A stretch of DNA of 64,000 nucleotides from Silvanigrella paludirubra (lineage in GTDB: Bacteria > Bdellovibrionota_B > Oligoflexia > Silvanigrellales > Silvanigrellaceae): assembly GCF_009208775.1 (NCBI RefSeq), contig NZ_WFLM01000003.1, positions 566,916 to 630,915 on the forward strand, read 5' to 3'. This document shows, piece by piece, positions 50,492 through 58,030 of the stretch (position 1 is the stretch's first letter; the number at the start of each line of letters is the position of its first letter). A program made the position numbers and the translations under genes. The notes beneath the pieces were generated by a model. It was not told the origin of the DNA. It ran no database searches and saw nothing but the letters and a program-made list of their open reading frames with translations.

Positions 50492-51319
50492 ATGAATTAT
50501 TCTTATGATTATAGAAATTCTGATCACAGTCCACTTTTACAAAGTCAGCTAGTAGAAATTTGTCCGGCGGCATTTGCTCAAACTCCTAGCTGCGTTGTTT
50601 CTAATAAATACAATTTTATTTCAACGAAAAATATTATGGATATTTTAGAAAAAAATAAATTTTTACCTTATTCAGCAATGCAGTCTCGAGCTAGAACTAT
50701 AGAGAAAAAAGAAACTACTAAACACATGATCAGGTTTCGTCATTCAGAATCTAAACGTCAATTAGAAAATGCAGGCGGTCTAATTCCTGAAATCGTTTTG
50801 ATGACATCTCACGATGGGCTCTCTTCATTTCGATTTATGAGCGGCATTTTCCGATTTGTATGTACGAATGGCTTAATAAAAGGCGATATTAATTCATCAA
50901 TAAATATCAGGCATGTTGGATCCAATGAAAGCGATATCATTGATGCTGTTTTTGAAGTTTTGGACACATCAAATTCGGGGCTTTTATTATCATCTGAAAT
51001 GCAAAAAATTGATCTATCTGAATCCCAAAAAATTAAATTTGCAAGCGAGGCATACGATTTAAGGTTTGATGATCATGAATTTGAAGACTTTTCACCATTG
51101 CAGTTATTAACGCCTAGACGCTATGCTGATAAATCAGAAAATTTATTTAATATATTTAACGCAACACAGGAAAATTTAATAAGAGGTGGCATAAGAGTTT
51201 TTAAAAGAGATGAAAAAGGATATTTGAAACGTTCGAGAACCAGAGCGGTAGGATCAATTGAAGCAAATTTGAAAATTAATAAAGGGCTATGGAATTTGGC
51301 AGAAAAGTATTTGAGATAG
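50492..51319 (+). CDS. DUF932-type plasmid protein
   Basis: The 275-residue protein shows the DUF932 pattern: FAQTPSCVVSNKYNFISTKNIMDIL near the start, then IVLMTSHDGLSSFRFMSGIFRFVCTNGLIKG, RHVGS and a C-terminal AEKYL. DUF932 proteins (YfjQ/YafZ-like) are common in leading regions and prophage-like islands, with no settled function. AAAGGA precedes the ATG. Operator copy 3 lies upstream, and a small gene follows after 56 bases. Confidence 0.82.
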   Translation: MNYSYDYRNSDHSPLLQSQLVEICPAAFAQTPSCVVSNKYNFISTKNIMDILEKNKFLPYSAMQSRARTIEKKETTKHMIRFRHSESKRQLENAGGLIPEIVLMTSHDGLSSFRFMSGIFRFVCTNGLIKGDINSSINIRHVGSNESDIIDAVFEVLDTSNSGLLLSSEMQKIDLSESQKIKFASEAYDLRFDDHEFEDFSPLQLLTPRRYADKSENLFNIFNATQENLIRGGIRVFKRDEKGYLKRSRTRAVGSIEANLKINKGLWNLAEKYLR

Positions 51320-51375
51320 CAAAATATTTTATAAGTTTAAAAATAATTTCTTAATTTATCGAGGTAGGTTTTTTT

Positions 51376-51582
51376 ATGACTAATGTAATTAATCTTAAAG
51401 AATTCAAAAAAAGAAGTAAAACTCTTTGGCTTAAAAGAGATAAGCAAAGAAAGCTTGAAGGTCGGGCTTATAATTATATTGATGCTAATAATTTAATTTT
51501 AGATGTTGATCCTGATATCATCAAAAGAATGAAAAAAATTTTAAAAGAAAATCTTGAAAAAGAAAAATTTGAGACCTCTTGA
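51376..51582 (+). CDS. Small basic leading-region protein
   Basis: A 68-residue protein, strongly basic in its first half (LKEFKKRSKTLWLKRDKQRK) and acidic/helical later. CGAGGTAGG lies upstream of the ATG. Not recognised; perhaps nucleic-acid binding from charge alone. Confidence 0.55.
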   Translation: MTNVINLKEFKKRSKTLWLKRDKQRKLEGRAYNYIDANNLILDVDPDIIKRMKKILKENLEKEKFETS

Positions 51583-51602
51583 TTTTATAATTTTTATTAA
51601 TA

Positions 51603-51624
51603 TATACTCATTTGAGTTTATATT
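51603..51624 (+). promoter_or_regulatory. Leading-region promoter/operator, copy 4
   Basis: TATACT (51603-51608), CATTTG, AGTTTA (51615-51620), with TATATT (51619-51624) as -10. As at copy 1, it is preceded by CCTCTTGATTTTAT formed by the end of the previous gene. It serves the gene at 51703. Confidence 0.55.
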
Positions 51625-51662
51625 AATAATTTTTGATGCTATGCTTAAAATGAAATTAAAAA

Positions 51663-51684
51663 ACACACGTCAAGCGTAGTGTGT
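51663..51684 (+). repeat. Second copy of the nic-like 11-mer, inside a hairpin
   Basis: GCGTAGTGTGT (51674-51684) is identical to 48130-48140 in the putative nic region. Here GTGTGT (51679-51684) pairs with ACACAC (51663-51668) across a 10-base loop. It lies about 20 bases before the gene at 51703. It could be a secondary relaxase site, a single-strand promoter, or a regulatory site bound by the relaxase. Confidence 0.5.
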
Positions 51685-51702
51685 ATACTAGAGGAGATAG
51701 TG

Positions 51703-52002
51703 ATGGTAAAAAGATCTGGTGCAGAGTCAAAAAAAACAAAACCTTTTTTGGATATAAAAATTTATGAACCCGTTCATAAAAAATTTACAATTATGAGAGA
51801 ATCAGAATCGCTTTTAAAAATGTATACGCAATTTAAAAATGATCAAAGCGAATTAAAAAACTTATCTGAAGATTCGATTATTGATGCTCTTATTGCCACT
51901 CTTAACAATGATGCTGATTTTGTTTCATGGAGAAAATTTAATTTATCTATTGAACAAAAGAAACAACAAACAGAGTCAATAGAAACAGAAAATTCAATTT
52001 AA
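51703..52002 (+). CDS. Leading-region hypothetical protein
   Basis: ATG 51703 (GAGGAG upstream) is preferred over an in-frame ATG at 51679 that falls inside the hairpin. The product is 99 residues, basic at the N-terminus (MVKRSGAESKKTKPF) and helical afterwards. Not recognised. It starts a run with the HNH gene (gap 14 bases). Confidence 0.58.
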   Translation: MVKRSGAESKKTKPFLDIKIYEPVHKKFTIMRESESLLKMYTQFKNDQSELKNLSEDSIIDALIATLNNDADFVSWRKFNLSIEQKKQQTESIETENSI

Positions 52003-52016
52003 CTTATTGGTTTAAT

Positions 52017-52544
52017 ATGGATGCTGGCCGCAAAATAAACAAAAAACTTCGTGAGCCTTTACGCGGAAGAATTGAAAAAGGCAGTGAAAATTTTTTATGT
52101 CGATGGTGTGGCAAAGAGGTCCCTAAAAAAAGGCGTACATTTTGCTCAAATGATTGCGTACATGAACATCGCCTACGTTCCAATATTGACTACATGCGAG
52201 AGCATGTTTTTAAACGAGATTTAGGAATTTGCGCTAAATGCGGTTTGGACTGCGAATTATTAAAATATGAGGCTCGGTTACTTTTTAATGTTACTGATGA
52301 GTACAGGGTTTCTGAATTTTTAAGCTCATTCTCTATACCTATTGGTAGAATAAAAGGTTTTATAAGTAGAAATTTAGCCTTATGGGATGCCGATCATGTT
52401 GTCCCAGTTCGCCATGGAGGGGGAGGTTGTGGGCTTGAAGGCATGCAAACTCTCTGTTCGGGTTGTCATTTTAAGTTAACAAAAGAGCAACAGAGAAATG
52501 AATTTATCGGATATGTTGGCAATACTTTATGGGATGATGTGTAA
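52017..52544 (+). CDS. HNH endonuclease
   Basis: The 175-residue protein has an N-terminal zinc knuckle (CRWCGKEVPKKRRTFCSNDC), a second Cys pair (CAKCGLDC), and the HNH core DADHVVPVRHGGGG then LCSGCHFKLTKEQ with the metal-binding His. HNH nucleases cut DNA. Their presence in plasmid leading regions is common, in modification-dependent restriction or DNA-processing roles. The start has a weak ribosome-binding site. The next gene starts at its stop codon (TAATG). Confidence 0.85.
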   Translation: MDAGRKINKKLREPLRGRIEKGSENFLCRWCGKEVPKKRRTFCSNDCVHEHRLRSNIDYMREHVFKRDLGICAKCGLDCELLKYEARLLFNVTDEYRVSEFLSSFSIPIGRIKGFISRNLALWDADHVVPVRHGGGGCGLEGMQTLCSGCHFKLTKEQQRNEFIGYVGNTLWDDV

Positions 52545-52849
52545 TGACTTCAAAAATTTTAATATCTAAAAAAAATAGAGGTAAGGGGCGTCCACCTCCA
52601 GATTGGCTTCTTGATCTTCATATTAATCAGTTTTTTAGAGATGATAAATTATATTCTACAAATGAATTATGTGAAATTCTTGGCAAGCAAAGAGACACTA
52701 TAAGAAGAGTGTTGGATTTAGCATATAATAAACTATATAATTCTGAATTTCCAACTGAACAACATATTGTAAATAATCTTAATACAACATTTTATTCTGG
52801 AAAAATTCTACGGAAACTATCAAAAGATTATTCTGATAGTTATATTTGA
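52544..52849 (+). CDS. Small helix-turn-helix protein coupled to the HNH gene
   Basis: A 101-residue protein with a basic N-terminus and a helix-turn-helix-like segment (YSTNELCEILGKQRDTIRRVLDLAYNKLY). Its ATG overlaps the HNH stop by one base, so translation is coupled. Possible roles are DNA targeting or regulation of the nuclease; no family assigned. Confidence 0.62.
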   Translation: MTSKILISKKNRGKGRPPPDWLLDLHINQFFRDDKLYSTNELCEILGKQRDTIRRVLDLAYNKLYNSEFPTEQHIVNNLNTTFYSGKILRKLSKDYSDSYI

Positions 52850-52859
52850 AAATATTTAG

Positions 52860-53306
52860 TTAAAAGATTTTAGATTTATGCTTTATTGGAATATTTCGTT
52901 TTATGTTAAAGTAAAGTATCTTGGAAATTTTTTTTTGCTTCACTTCTTTCTTATAAAATCTTAGAAATTTTCCTCTAGTTCTTGTTTTTAGTCTATGCCC
53001 AAAATATTTGAGTTTCCTAAGCTCATCTTTTTCTATTTCTTCTTGAGATACAATAGAACCAACATTATGTTTTCTAAATTCTCTTAATGATTCTAAATAA
53101 ATTTCTTCTATTTTTTGACGATATGAATCTCTTTTTTCCTTGCTCAAAGCTGGATCATTCAATAGTCGTTCGAGTTTTTTGCTTTTAATTGAGATCTGAA
53201 TTTGCTTTATAATTTTATTATTTAACTCTAAATTATAGGATAATTTTGAAATACGTTCCGTAAAATTATTTAAAGCCTGTTCAATTTTCATGAAATAAAG
53301 AAACAT
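52860..53306 (-). CDS. Basic coiled-coil hypothetical protein
   Basis: A 148-residue protein, strongly basic, with a heptad-rich middle (KLERLLNDPALSKEKRDSYRQKIEEIYLESLREF) and a Lys/Arg-rich C-terminus. No family recognised. It converges with the HTH gene, leaving only 10 bases between the stops. ATG 53291 is an alternative start. Confidence 0.5.
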   Translation of the reverse strand: MFLYFMKIEQALNNFTERISKLSYNLELNNKIIKQIQISIKSKKLERLLNDPALSKEKRDSYRQKIEEIYLESLREFRKHNVGSIVSQEEIEKDELRKLKYFGHRLKTRTRGKFLRFYKKEVKQKKISKILYFNIKRNIPIKHKSKIF

Positions 53307-53486
53307 TTCTAAAACTCTCGATCAAAGAATGAATTAGAAATTTAAACTATGACAATTCATAAAAAAAAGAAAGAGTTAAACCTTCCAATACAATTAAAAG
53401 ATAAAGATTAGTTATATAAATGTACAAATATAATGAGAAAGATTTAAAAATTAATCTAAACATACCAAATGTGTCAAAATTTCATT

Positions 53487-53600
53487 ACATAGAGACCATT
53501 TTATTAGAACATAAAGCCTTTTAAAAACTATTTTAAGGACAGTATAGACATTTTAAAAGTAACAACATACAATATAAAAGTACATAAAGTCTTTAAAATT
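53487..53600. repeat. Degenerate direct repeats, candidate parC centromere
   Basis: Units resembling ACATAAAGnCTTTTAAAA recur at 53487-53506, 53509-53528, 53541-53560 and 53582-53600, with weaker traces at 53566 and 53606. They lie directly upstream of a ParM-type gene, where ParM/ParR systems carry iterated ParR-binding sites that also contain the promoter. The repeats are imperfect. Confidence 0.55.
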
Positions 53601-53656
53601 AAATTATGTAGACTAAATGTACTTTATTAACAGTTCATCGCAAAAGGAGATGCGGT

Positions 53657-54619
53657 ATGATCATTTCAATAGATAGTGGCAGCTCGAATTTAAAAATTGC
53701 GCTTTCGGACAAGGTTTTTTGTGAACCCTCATTAGTAGAGGAAGTTTCAGAAAAGAGTTCAATTCAAGAGAAAATTTTTTATTCTGGTAAATGGTATGTT
53801 GCAGGCAAAAGAGCTGAACAACAAAAAAGTTCATATGAGGTGGAGCCTGAAATTAGCGGAAATTTCCATGGTTCAGAGAAACAAGTCATTCAATGGGTGT
53901 ATGCTTTTGAAAAAGAAAATTTAGAAGGGAATCATGAGGTGCTCATTGTTTCTCTTCCTTATGAAACATTTTCAAATGATAAAGTTGTTAATTTAATAAA
54001 TAATAGAAAAACTTTTAAATGGAAAAATTCTAATGGCATTGAAAAAGAAATTATTTTTAAGAAAGTTATTGTGGTCCCACAGGGAGTAGGCGCTTTGGCG
54101 TTGTATCAAAATGAATTTCAAGGCTCAAAAATGCCACGTTTACTTACTCTTATTGATATTGGCTCATGTACAACAGATATTGTAAGCGTTGTGTGGGACG
54201 ACGATGATCAAACTTATATTTATAAAGAAAAGGATTGTACTTCTATTCTTGAAATTTCAACTTCTGTTTTTATTAGAAGAATTCGTGATAAGATAAATGA
54301 AAAGAGAACTATTCCAGTTGATTTTGGATATCATGAGATAACTAGAGCAATTCAAAAAGGTGAATTTGTTTTGCAAATAGGAAGTAATGAAATTGATTTT
54401 AAAGATATATATCATAATCAAACGAAACTTCTTACAAGTGAATTAAGTAACAAGTTAAGTGAACTTTTAGCGGATACATGGAGAGCTTCAAATGAAGTTG
54501 TTCTCACTGGTGGTGGTGCTTCATTTATACTTCCATGGGAATGTGAAAAAAGGACTAAAAGAATGGATCTCTTTTCAAATGTCAAAGGGCAACTCATTAT
54601 TGGAAAAGGCATGATTTAA
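53657..54619 (+). CDS. parM: ParM-like actin-type partition ATPase
   Basis: The 320-residue protein is an actin-fold ATPase of the ParM/StbA type. Phosphate-1 motif is IDSGSSNLKIALSD at residue 4, phosphate-2 is LIDIGSCTTDIVSV at about 170, and the adenosine motif is VVLTGGGASFI at about 280. Such filaments push plasmid copies apart when bound by a ParR adaptor on parC. AAAGGAG lies before the ATG. Its stop overlaps the next ATG by one base (TAATG). Confidence 0.92.
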   Translation: MIISIDSGSSNLKIALSDKVFCEPSLVEEVSEKSSIQEKIFYSGKWYVAGKRAEQQKSSYEVEPEISGNFHGSEKQVIQWVYAFEKENLEGNHEVLIVSLPYETFSNDKVVNLINNRKTFKWKNSNGIEKEIIFKKVIVVPQGVGALALYQNEFQGSKMPRLLTLIDIGSCTTDIVSVVWDDDDQTYIYKEKDCTSILEISTSVFIRRIRDKINEKRTIPVDFGYHEITRAIQKGEFVLQIGSNEIDFKDIYHNQTKLLTSELSNKLSELLADTWRASNEVVLTGGGASFILPWECEKRTKRMDLFSNVKGQLIIGKGMI

Positions 54620-54972
54620 TGAATAAAGAAAAAGTCGTTAAATTTTCTCTAGATCCTTTAAACCAAGAGCATCAAAAAGTGATCGACTTTTTAGATACTC
54701 TTGGGAGAGGAATGCGTGTAAAATGGCTTCTAGCTTGCGCCAGAAATTTTGAAGGAATGCACCCTCTTGAAGTGCGTAAAATGATTGAAGCCACTGAAGA
54801 AGTAAAAATTATTCATAAACCAATTGAGCTAAGAAATTTCGAACAAACAAATTTAAAGAATGCTTCTAAAGAGAATAGATATTCTCAGGAAAATTACGAT
54901 AAAAATGAAGAAATAGCTGAACAAAAAACTTCTCAGAAAAAATCTTCTTATAGTGGACTTGTTAAGCAATAA
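54619..54972 (+). CDS. ParR/StbB-type adaptor candidate
   Basis: A 117-residue protein coupled to parM. The N-terminal half (VVKFSLDPLNQEHQKVIDFLDTLGRGMRVKWLLACARN) has the composition and strand-helix-helix order of a ribbon-helix-helix DNA-binding domain. The C-terminus is polar and likely contacts ParM. ParR proteins bind the iterated parC repeats. Position and size fit well; sequence identity to known ParR is not evident by eye. Confidence 0.78.
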   Translation: MNKEKVVKFSLDPLNQEHQKVIDFLDTLGRGMRVKWLLACARNFEGMHPLEVRKMIEATEEVKIIHKPIELRNFEQTNLKNASKENRYSQENYDKNEEIAEQKTSQKKSSYSGLVKQ

Positions 54973-54973
54973 A

Positions 54974-55816
54974 TTATAATACTTTAACTAAATCTTGAAT
55001 AGATGACCACGTTTTTTCTAAATTAAAATCTTCATTTAATTTTAAGACTGGTCTTAGATCTGTTATAATCTGAGATTCAAGAGTTTTTCTTTTTTCAAGA
55101 GTTAAATTAATATTTGCTTGAGTATCAAAAGATATTTTATTTTTTACAAGCTCAATAAAAGACTCTTCAAATATATTAAAACCTGAGTCAAGAATTTTTT
55201 CGATATCAAAAAAATCTCTTATTGCTGAAGGTTCTCTAGTTAAAGCAGCTCTAAATTTTTCAGCATAAACTTCTTCTTTGGTAAGCGCTAATGCAAATAT
55301 ATTTGGGAAAATAGCAGTATTTGAGATTGGATTCATCAATAGGGTTTTAAGATTTGTTCCAATTGGTTCATGAACAAGATCTCCTTTTAAGGCAACATCA
55401 AATTTAATAGTATCAGGTAAGCCATTAACAGAATCGTATCCAAATATTCCATTATAATGACTGGATTCATTGTATCCTCTAAATGGTGAAACTACTTTGA
55501 AGTTAAGCTCTTTAAGAACAAGAGGTATCATTGTTTTAAAAATATCCGCTATTTTTTTTCTTTCATTGCGATTGGTACAGAAATTGTTACTTATAGAAAA
55601 ATCGAGATCTTCACTCAATCTAAAGAAATTAAAAAACCCTTTTGATAGAAGAGTTCCCCCTTTAAAAATTAATAAATTTTTTAATTGGTCATGTTCATAA
55701 AGAATTTTTAAAACTAATGAACAATAATAATCCTTTTCTATAAGAGAAGAAGAAAAGCCAGTTCGTTGTGCTGTATAACTAATGGCATCTCTTAGATCAT
55801 CAGATGTCATCTTCAT
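54974..55816 (-). CDS. AbiEii-type nucleotidyltransferase toxin
   Basis: This 280-residue protein has the AbiEii/AbiGii pattern: SSLIEKDYYCSLVLKILY, then LLIFKGGTLLSKGF and RLSEDLDFSI (the GS-x-DxD nucleotidyltransferase core), and later EEVYAEKFRAALTREPSAIRDFFD. AbiEii toxins are the toxin half of the AbiE phage-abortive, type IV toxin-antitoxin system. The gene overlaps the antitoxin gene by 17 bases. It stabilises the plasmid or aborts phage infection. Confidence 0.9.
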   Translation of the reverse strand: MKMTSDDLRDAISYTAQRTGFSSSLIEKDYYCSLVLKILYEHDQLKNLLIFKGGTLLSKGFFNFFRLSEDLDFSISNNFCTNRNERKKIADIFKTMIPLVLKELNFKVVSPFRGYNESSHYNGIFGYDSVNGLPDTIKFDVALKGDLVHEPIGTNLKTLLMNPISNTAIFPNIFALALTKEEVYAEKFRAALTREPSAIRDFFDIEKILDSGFNIFEESFIELVKNKISFDTQANINLTLEKRKTLESQIITDLRPVLKLNEDFNLEKTWSSIQDLVKVL

Positions 55817-56666
55817 CAGGGTTCTCCATTACAGATAGAATTTTAGTTGTCGATTCATTTTCAATAATACCCCAATGACGATTAATAGGACCTCTGCGAG
55901 TACCAGGGATTAGAGGAAAAAGTGTTTCTGTTATTTTTTCTTTTTCAATTTTAATTAGAGAAGTATCTATGTTCATTTTTTCCAGGAAAAATCCTATTCT
56001 GGCAATAGTCTGCTTATTCCCATATAAATTACAGCATTCAATTAGTTCTTTAATATCATCTTTATTTTTAGCAATTAATGCTATCCAAGTATAAGCAGCC
56101 GGGAGTGTTCCAAATATATTAGAAAAATAAACAGCATCAAAAATAGTTCTTGCCTTAGATGAAAATGGAATTTGAAGGGCTCCTATTATTGGAAAAGCAT
56201 TATTATTTCCAATCTTTTTTTTTGGTATCTTTATAAAAACAAATGAATTCCCACCGATTTCCATTTTTCCAGATAATTTATCATTACAGACAGTGATAAC
56301 TTGTGGAACTTGGGTTGAAAATGAGTAGCGCGTAAATGCAGCTAGACCTGTAATTTGCCATGAAGCTCCAAGCCAGTTCATATAAGACCAAAGCACTTCA
56401 TAGGGGGATGGTTTCCAGATTTTTCCAAGAGGAGGAAAACGGCCTGGTACAATATATAAACCTTTTTTAATTTTCTGGATTCTATTTTGTGAATGAAGTC
56501 TTGTGAAAAGCTTCGTTGTCTGTGCCAAAGAAAGACCCAAGGTTTGCATTACCTCTTCAGTAGAAAGGATAGCCCATGGTTTTCCCTGGGATTTTTTAAT
56601 TCCATAGGCAATCAATTGATAGTCTTGAACATTTCGATTTTTTTTTGGGACCTCTTGATATTTCAT
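55800..56666 (-). CDS. AbiEi-type antitoxin
   Basis: A 288-residue protein with an N-terminal winged helix (WAILSTEEVMQTLGLSLAQTTKLFTRLHSQNRIQKIKKGLYIV) and the AbiEi middle (YEVLWSYMNWLGASWQITGLAAFTRYSF). AbiEi antitoxins bind inverted repeats in their own promoter and repress the operon. Exactly such a duplicated element lies here (56655-56713 and 56734-56792). Noticeably less AT-rich than the neighbouring genes, which suggests separate acquisition. Confidence 0.88.
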   Translation of the reverse strand: MKYQEVPKKNRNVQDYQLIAYGIKKSQGKPWAILSTEEVMQTLGLSLAQTTKLFTRLHSQNRIQKIKKGLYIVPGRFPPLGKIWKPSPYEVLWSYMNWLGASWQITGLAAFTRYSFSTQVPQVITVCNDKLSGKMEIGGNSFVFIKIPKKKIGNNNAFPIIGALQIPFSSKARTIFDAVYFSNIFGTLPAAYTWIALIAKNKDDIKELIECCNLYGNKQTIARIGFFLEKMNIDTSLIKIEKEKITETLFPLIPGTRRGPINRHWGIIENESTTKILSVMENPDEDDI

Positions 56667-56713
56667 TTTGGCTAAACCCCTATAAAGGTTTTATCTCAAA
56701 CAAAATATCAATA
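56655..56713. promoter_or_regulatory. AbiE operator repeat 1
   Basis: A 59-bp element beginning TTGATATTTCATTTTGGCTA, with the inverted core AACC-CCTATAAA-GGTT, then TTTATCTCAAA and ending in ATCAATA. It includes the antitoxin start codon (56664-56666). Its direct copy starts 79 bp further on. TTGATAT and ATATCAA at the ends also form an inverted pair. Confidence 0.7.
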
Positions 56714-56733
56714 CAAGGATAAGTTTGAATCAA

Positions 56734-56792
56734 TTGATATTTTATTTTAGTTAAACCCCTATAAAGGTTTTATCTCAAATAAAACATCAATA
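56734..56792. promoter_or_regulatory. AbiE operator repeat 2
   Basis: The direct copy of the element at 56655-56713, differing at only a few positions, with the core TTAAACCCCTATAAAGGTTT unchanged. It lies where the AbiE promoter should be. Two operators match the two-site negative autoregulation known for AbiEi proteins. Confidence 0.7.
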
Positions 56793-57025
56793 ACAATATC
56801 ATGTATTTATATAATATAATGAAATTGTTGATATATTTATAAGACATCTAATCTTAAGTTTCTATATTCATCCGCTAAGTTCCATTAGCAGACAAGTTTC
56901 TCGTTTTGAAGATTTGCCTTACTTTTTCGAATGCCCACTTTGCCTTGTCATTTCATGCAGACTAGACTTGAAGTGGATTTGCAGATCCAAGCAAAATCTC
57001 GTCTGCTAATCGGAAAGGGCTTGTT
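56793..57025. other. Region before the recombinase with a long-range inverted repeat
   Basis: ATTAGCAGAC (56884-56893) and GTCTGCTAAT (57001-57010) are perfect 10-bp inverted copies 107 bp apart, directly before the tyrosine recombinase gene. GC content rises sharply here. They may be recombinase arm or core sites, or an autoregulatory operator. Confidence 0.45.
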
Positions 57026-58003
57026 ATGGAAAAAATTTGGGACGATTTTAATCACTGGGTTCAATTTCTCGAAACAAAGGATCTGAGTCCAGCAAGTCTT
57101 CGTGAATACAAACGCGATGTGAGACAATTTTTGGAGTGGCTTAAAGAAAGTGGTGGCGGTTACTCGTCTGCCAAAAACATCGGCATGAGCACAGCAAGAA
57201 ACTACCGTGAGAATTTGATTGCAAAAAGTCATAAGGCATCCACCATCAACCGCAGAATCCAAAGCATTGCAGCTTTTTTATCTTACCTTGATGTTGCTGA
57301 TAAGCAAAATCCCTTTCGCAATTTAAAACAAATTCAAATTGTCCGCACCTCCCCTAAATCCATTGATCGCAATGAGTCCAATAAAGTATTCCGTTTTGCC
57401 GATAATTTAGAAGAAAAGGATCATGGTCTTTCTTTAGCGATTGTTACTTTATTACGACATGCAGGGCTTCGGGCAAGTGAACTTGTTGCTATTCGTATTT
57501 CTGATCTTGAAATCAGAGAAAAAACAGGAAAAGTTCTTGTTAGAAAAGGAAAAGGATTAAAGGAACGTCTTGTTCCTTTAAATTTAGATGCAAGGGAAGG
57601 ATTAAAACCTTGGCTTTATGCAAGAAATGATATTTTAAAAAAAATAGAAGAGCGTTTTTTAAAAAAAGGAAAAGAGGTTCCCAAGTGGGTTTATTCTGAT
57701 TATTTATTCATAGGACAAAGAGGCGTTTTAACCACTCGTGGGGTTCATTATATCACCCAAAAAATTGGGCAGCTTGCAAATTTAGATGTTTGCCTTGGGC
57801 CCCATAGATTAAGACATACGTTTGCTCGTGCTGCACTTGATCCAAAGGGTTACGCTTTAAATCGTGAGCCTGTTCCCTTACCTGCTCTTAAAAAAATGTT
57901 AGGACATTCTAGAATTGAAACCACTTCAATTTACTCTGAATTCACTCATGAGGACCATGCGAGGTTTCTTGAAGAAAAGGGAGAAGTGATAATTAATTCA
58001 TAA
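57026..58003 (+). CDS. XerC/XerD-type tyrosine recombinase
   Basis: The 325-residue protein has the SAM-like N-terminal domain (FLETKDLSPASLREYKRDVRQFLEWL) and a catalytic domain with Arg in RHAGLRASEL (about residue 150), Lys in RKGKGLKERLVPL, HxxR in GPHRLRHTFAR, His in LGHSRIETTSIY, whose last residue is the nucleophilic Tyr. All six catalytic residues are present. Likely role: plasmid dimer resolution or integration. Its GC content is clearly higher than surrounding genes, pointing to a separate origin. Its last codons (AGGTTTCTTGAAGAAAA) recur at 60108, beyond the KAP gene. Confidence 0.92.
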   Translation: MEKIWDDFNHWVQFLETKDLSPASLREYKRDVRQFLEWLKESGGGYSSAKNIGMSTARNYRENLIAKSHKASTINRRIQSIAAFLSYLDVADKQNPFRNLKQIQIVRTSPKSIDRNESNKVFRFADNLEEKDHGLSLAIVTLLRHAGLRASELVAIRISDLEIREKTGKVLVRKGKGLKERLVPLNLDAREGLKPWLYARNDILKKIEERFLKKGKEVPKWVYSDYLFIGQRGVLTTRGVHYITQKIGQLANLDVCLGPHRLRHTFARAALDPKGYALNREPVPLPALKKMLGHSRIETTSIYSEFTHEDHARFLEEKGEVIINS

Positions 58004-58030
58004 AATAAATAAAAAAGGATTTTTAATTTT

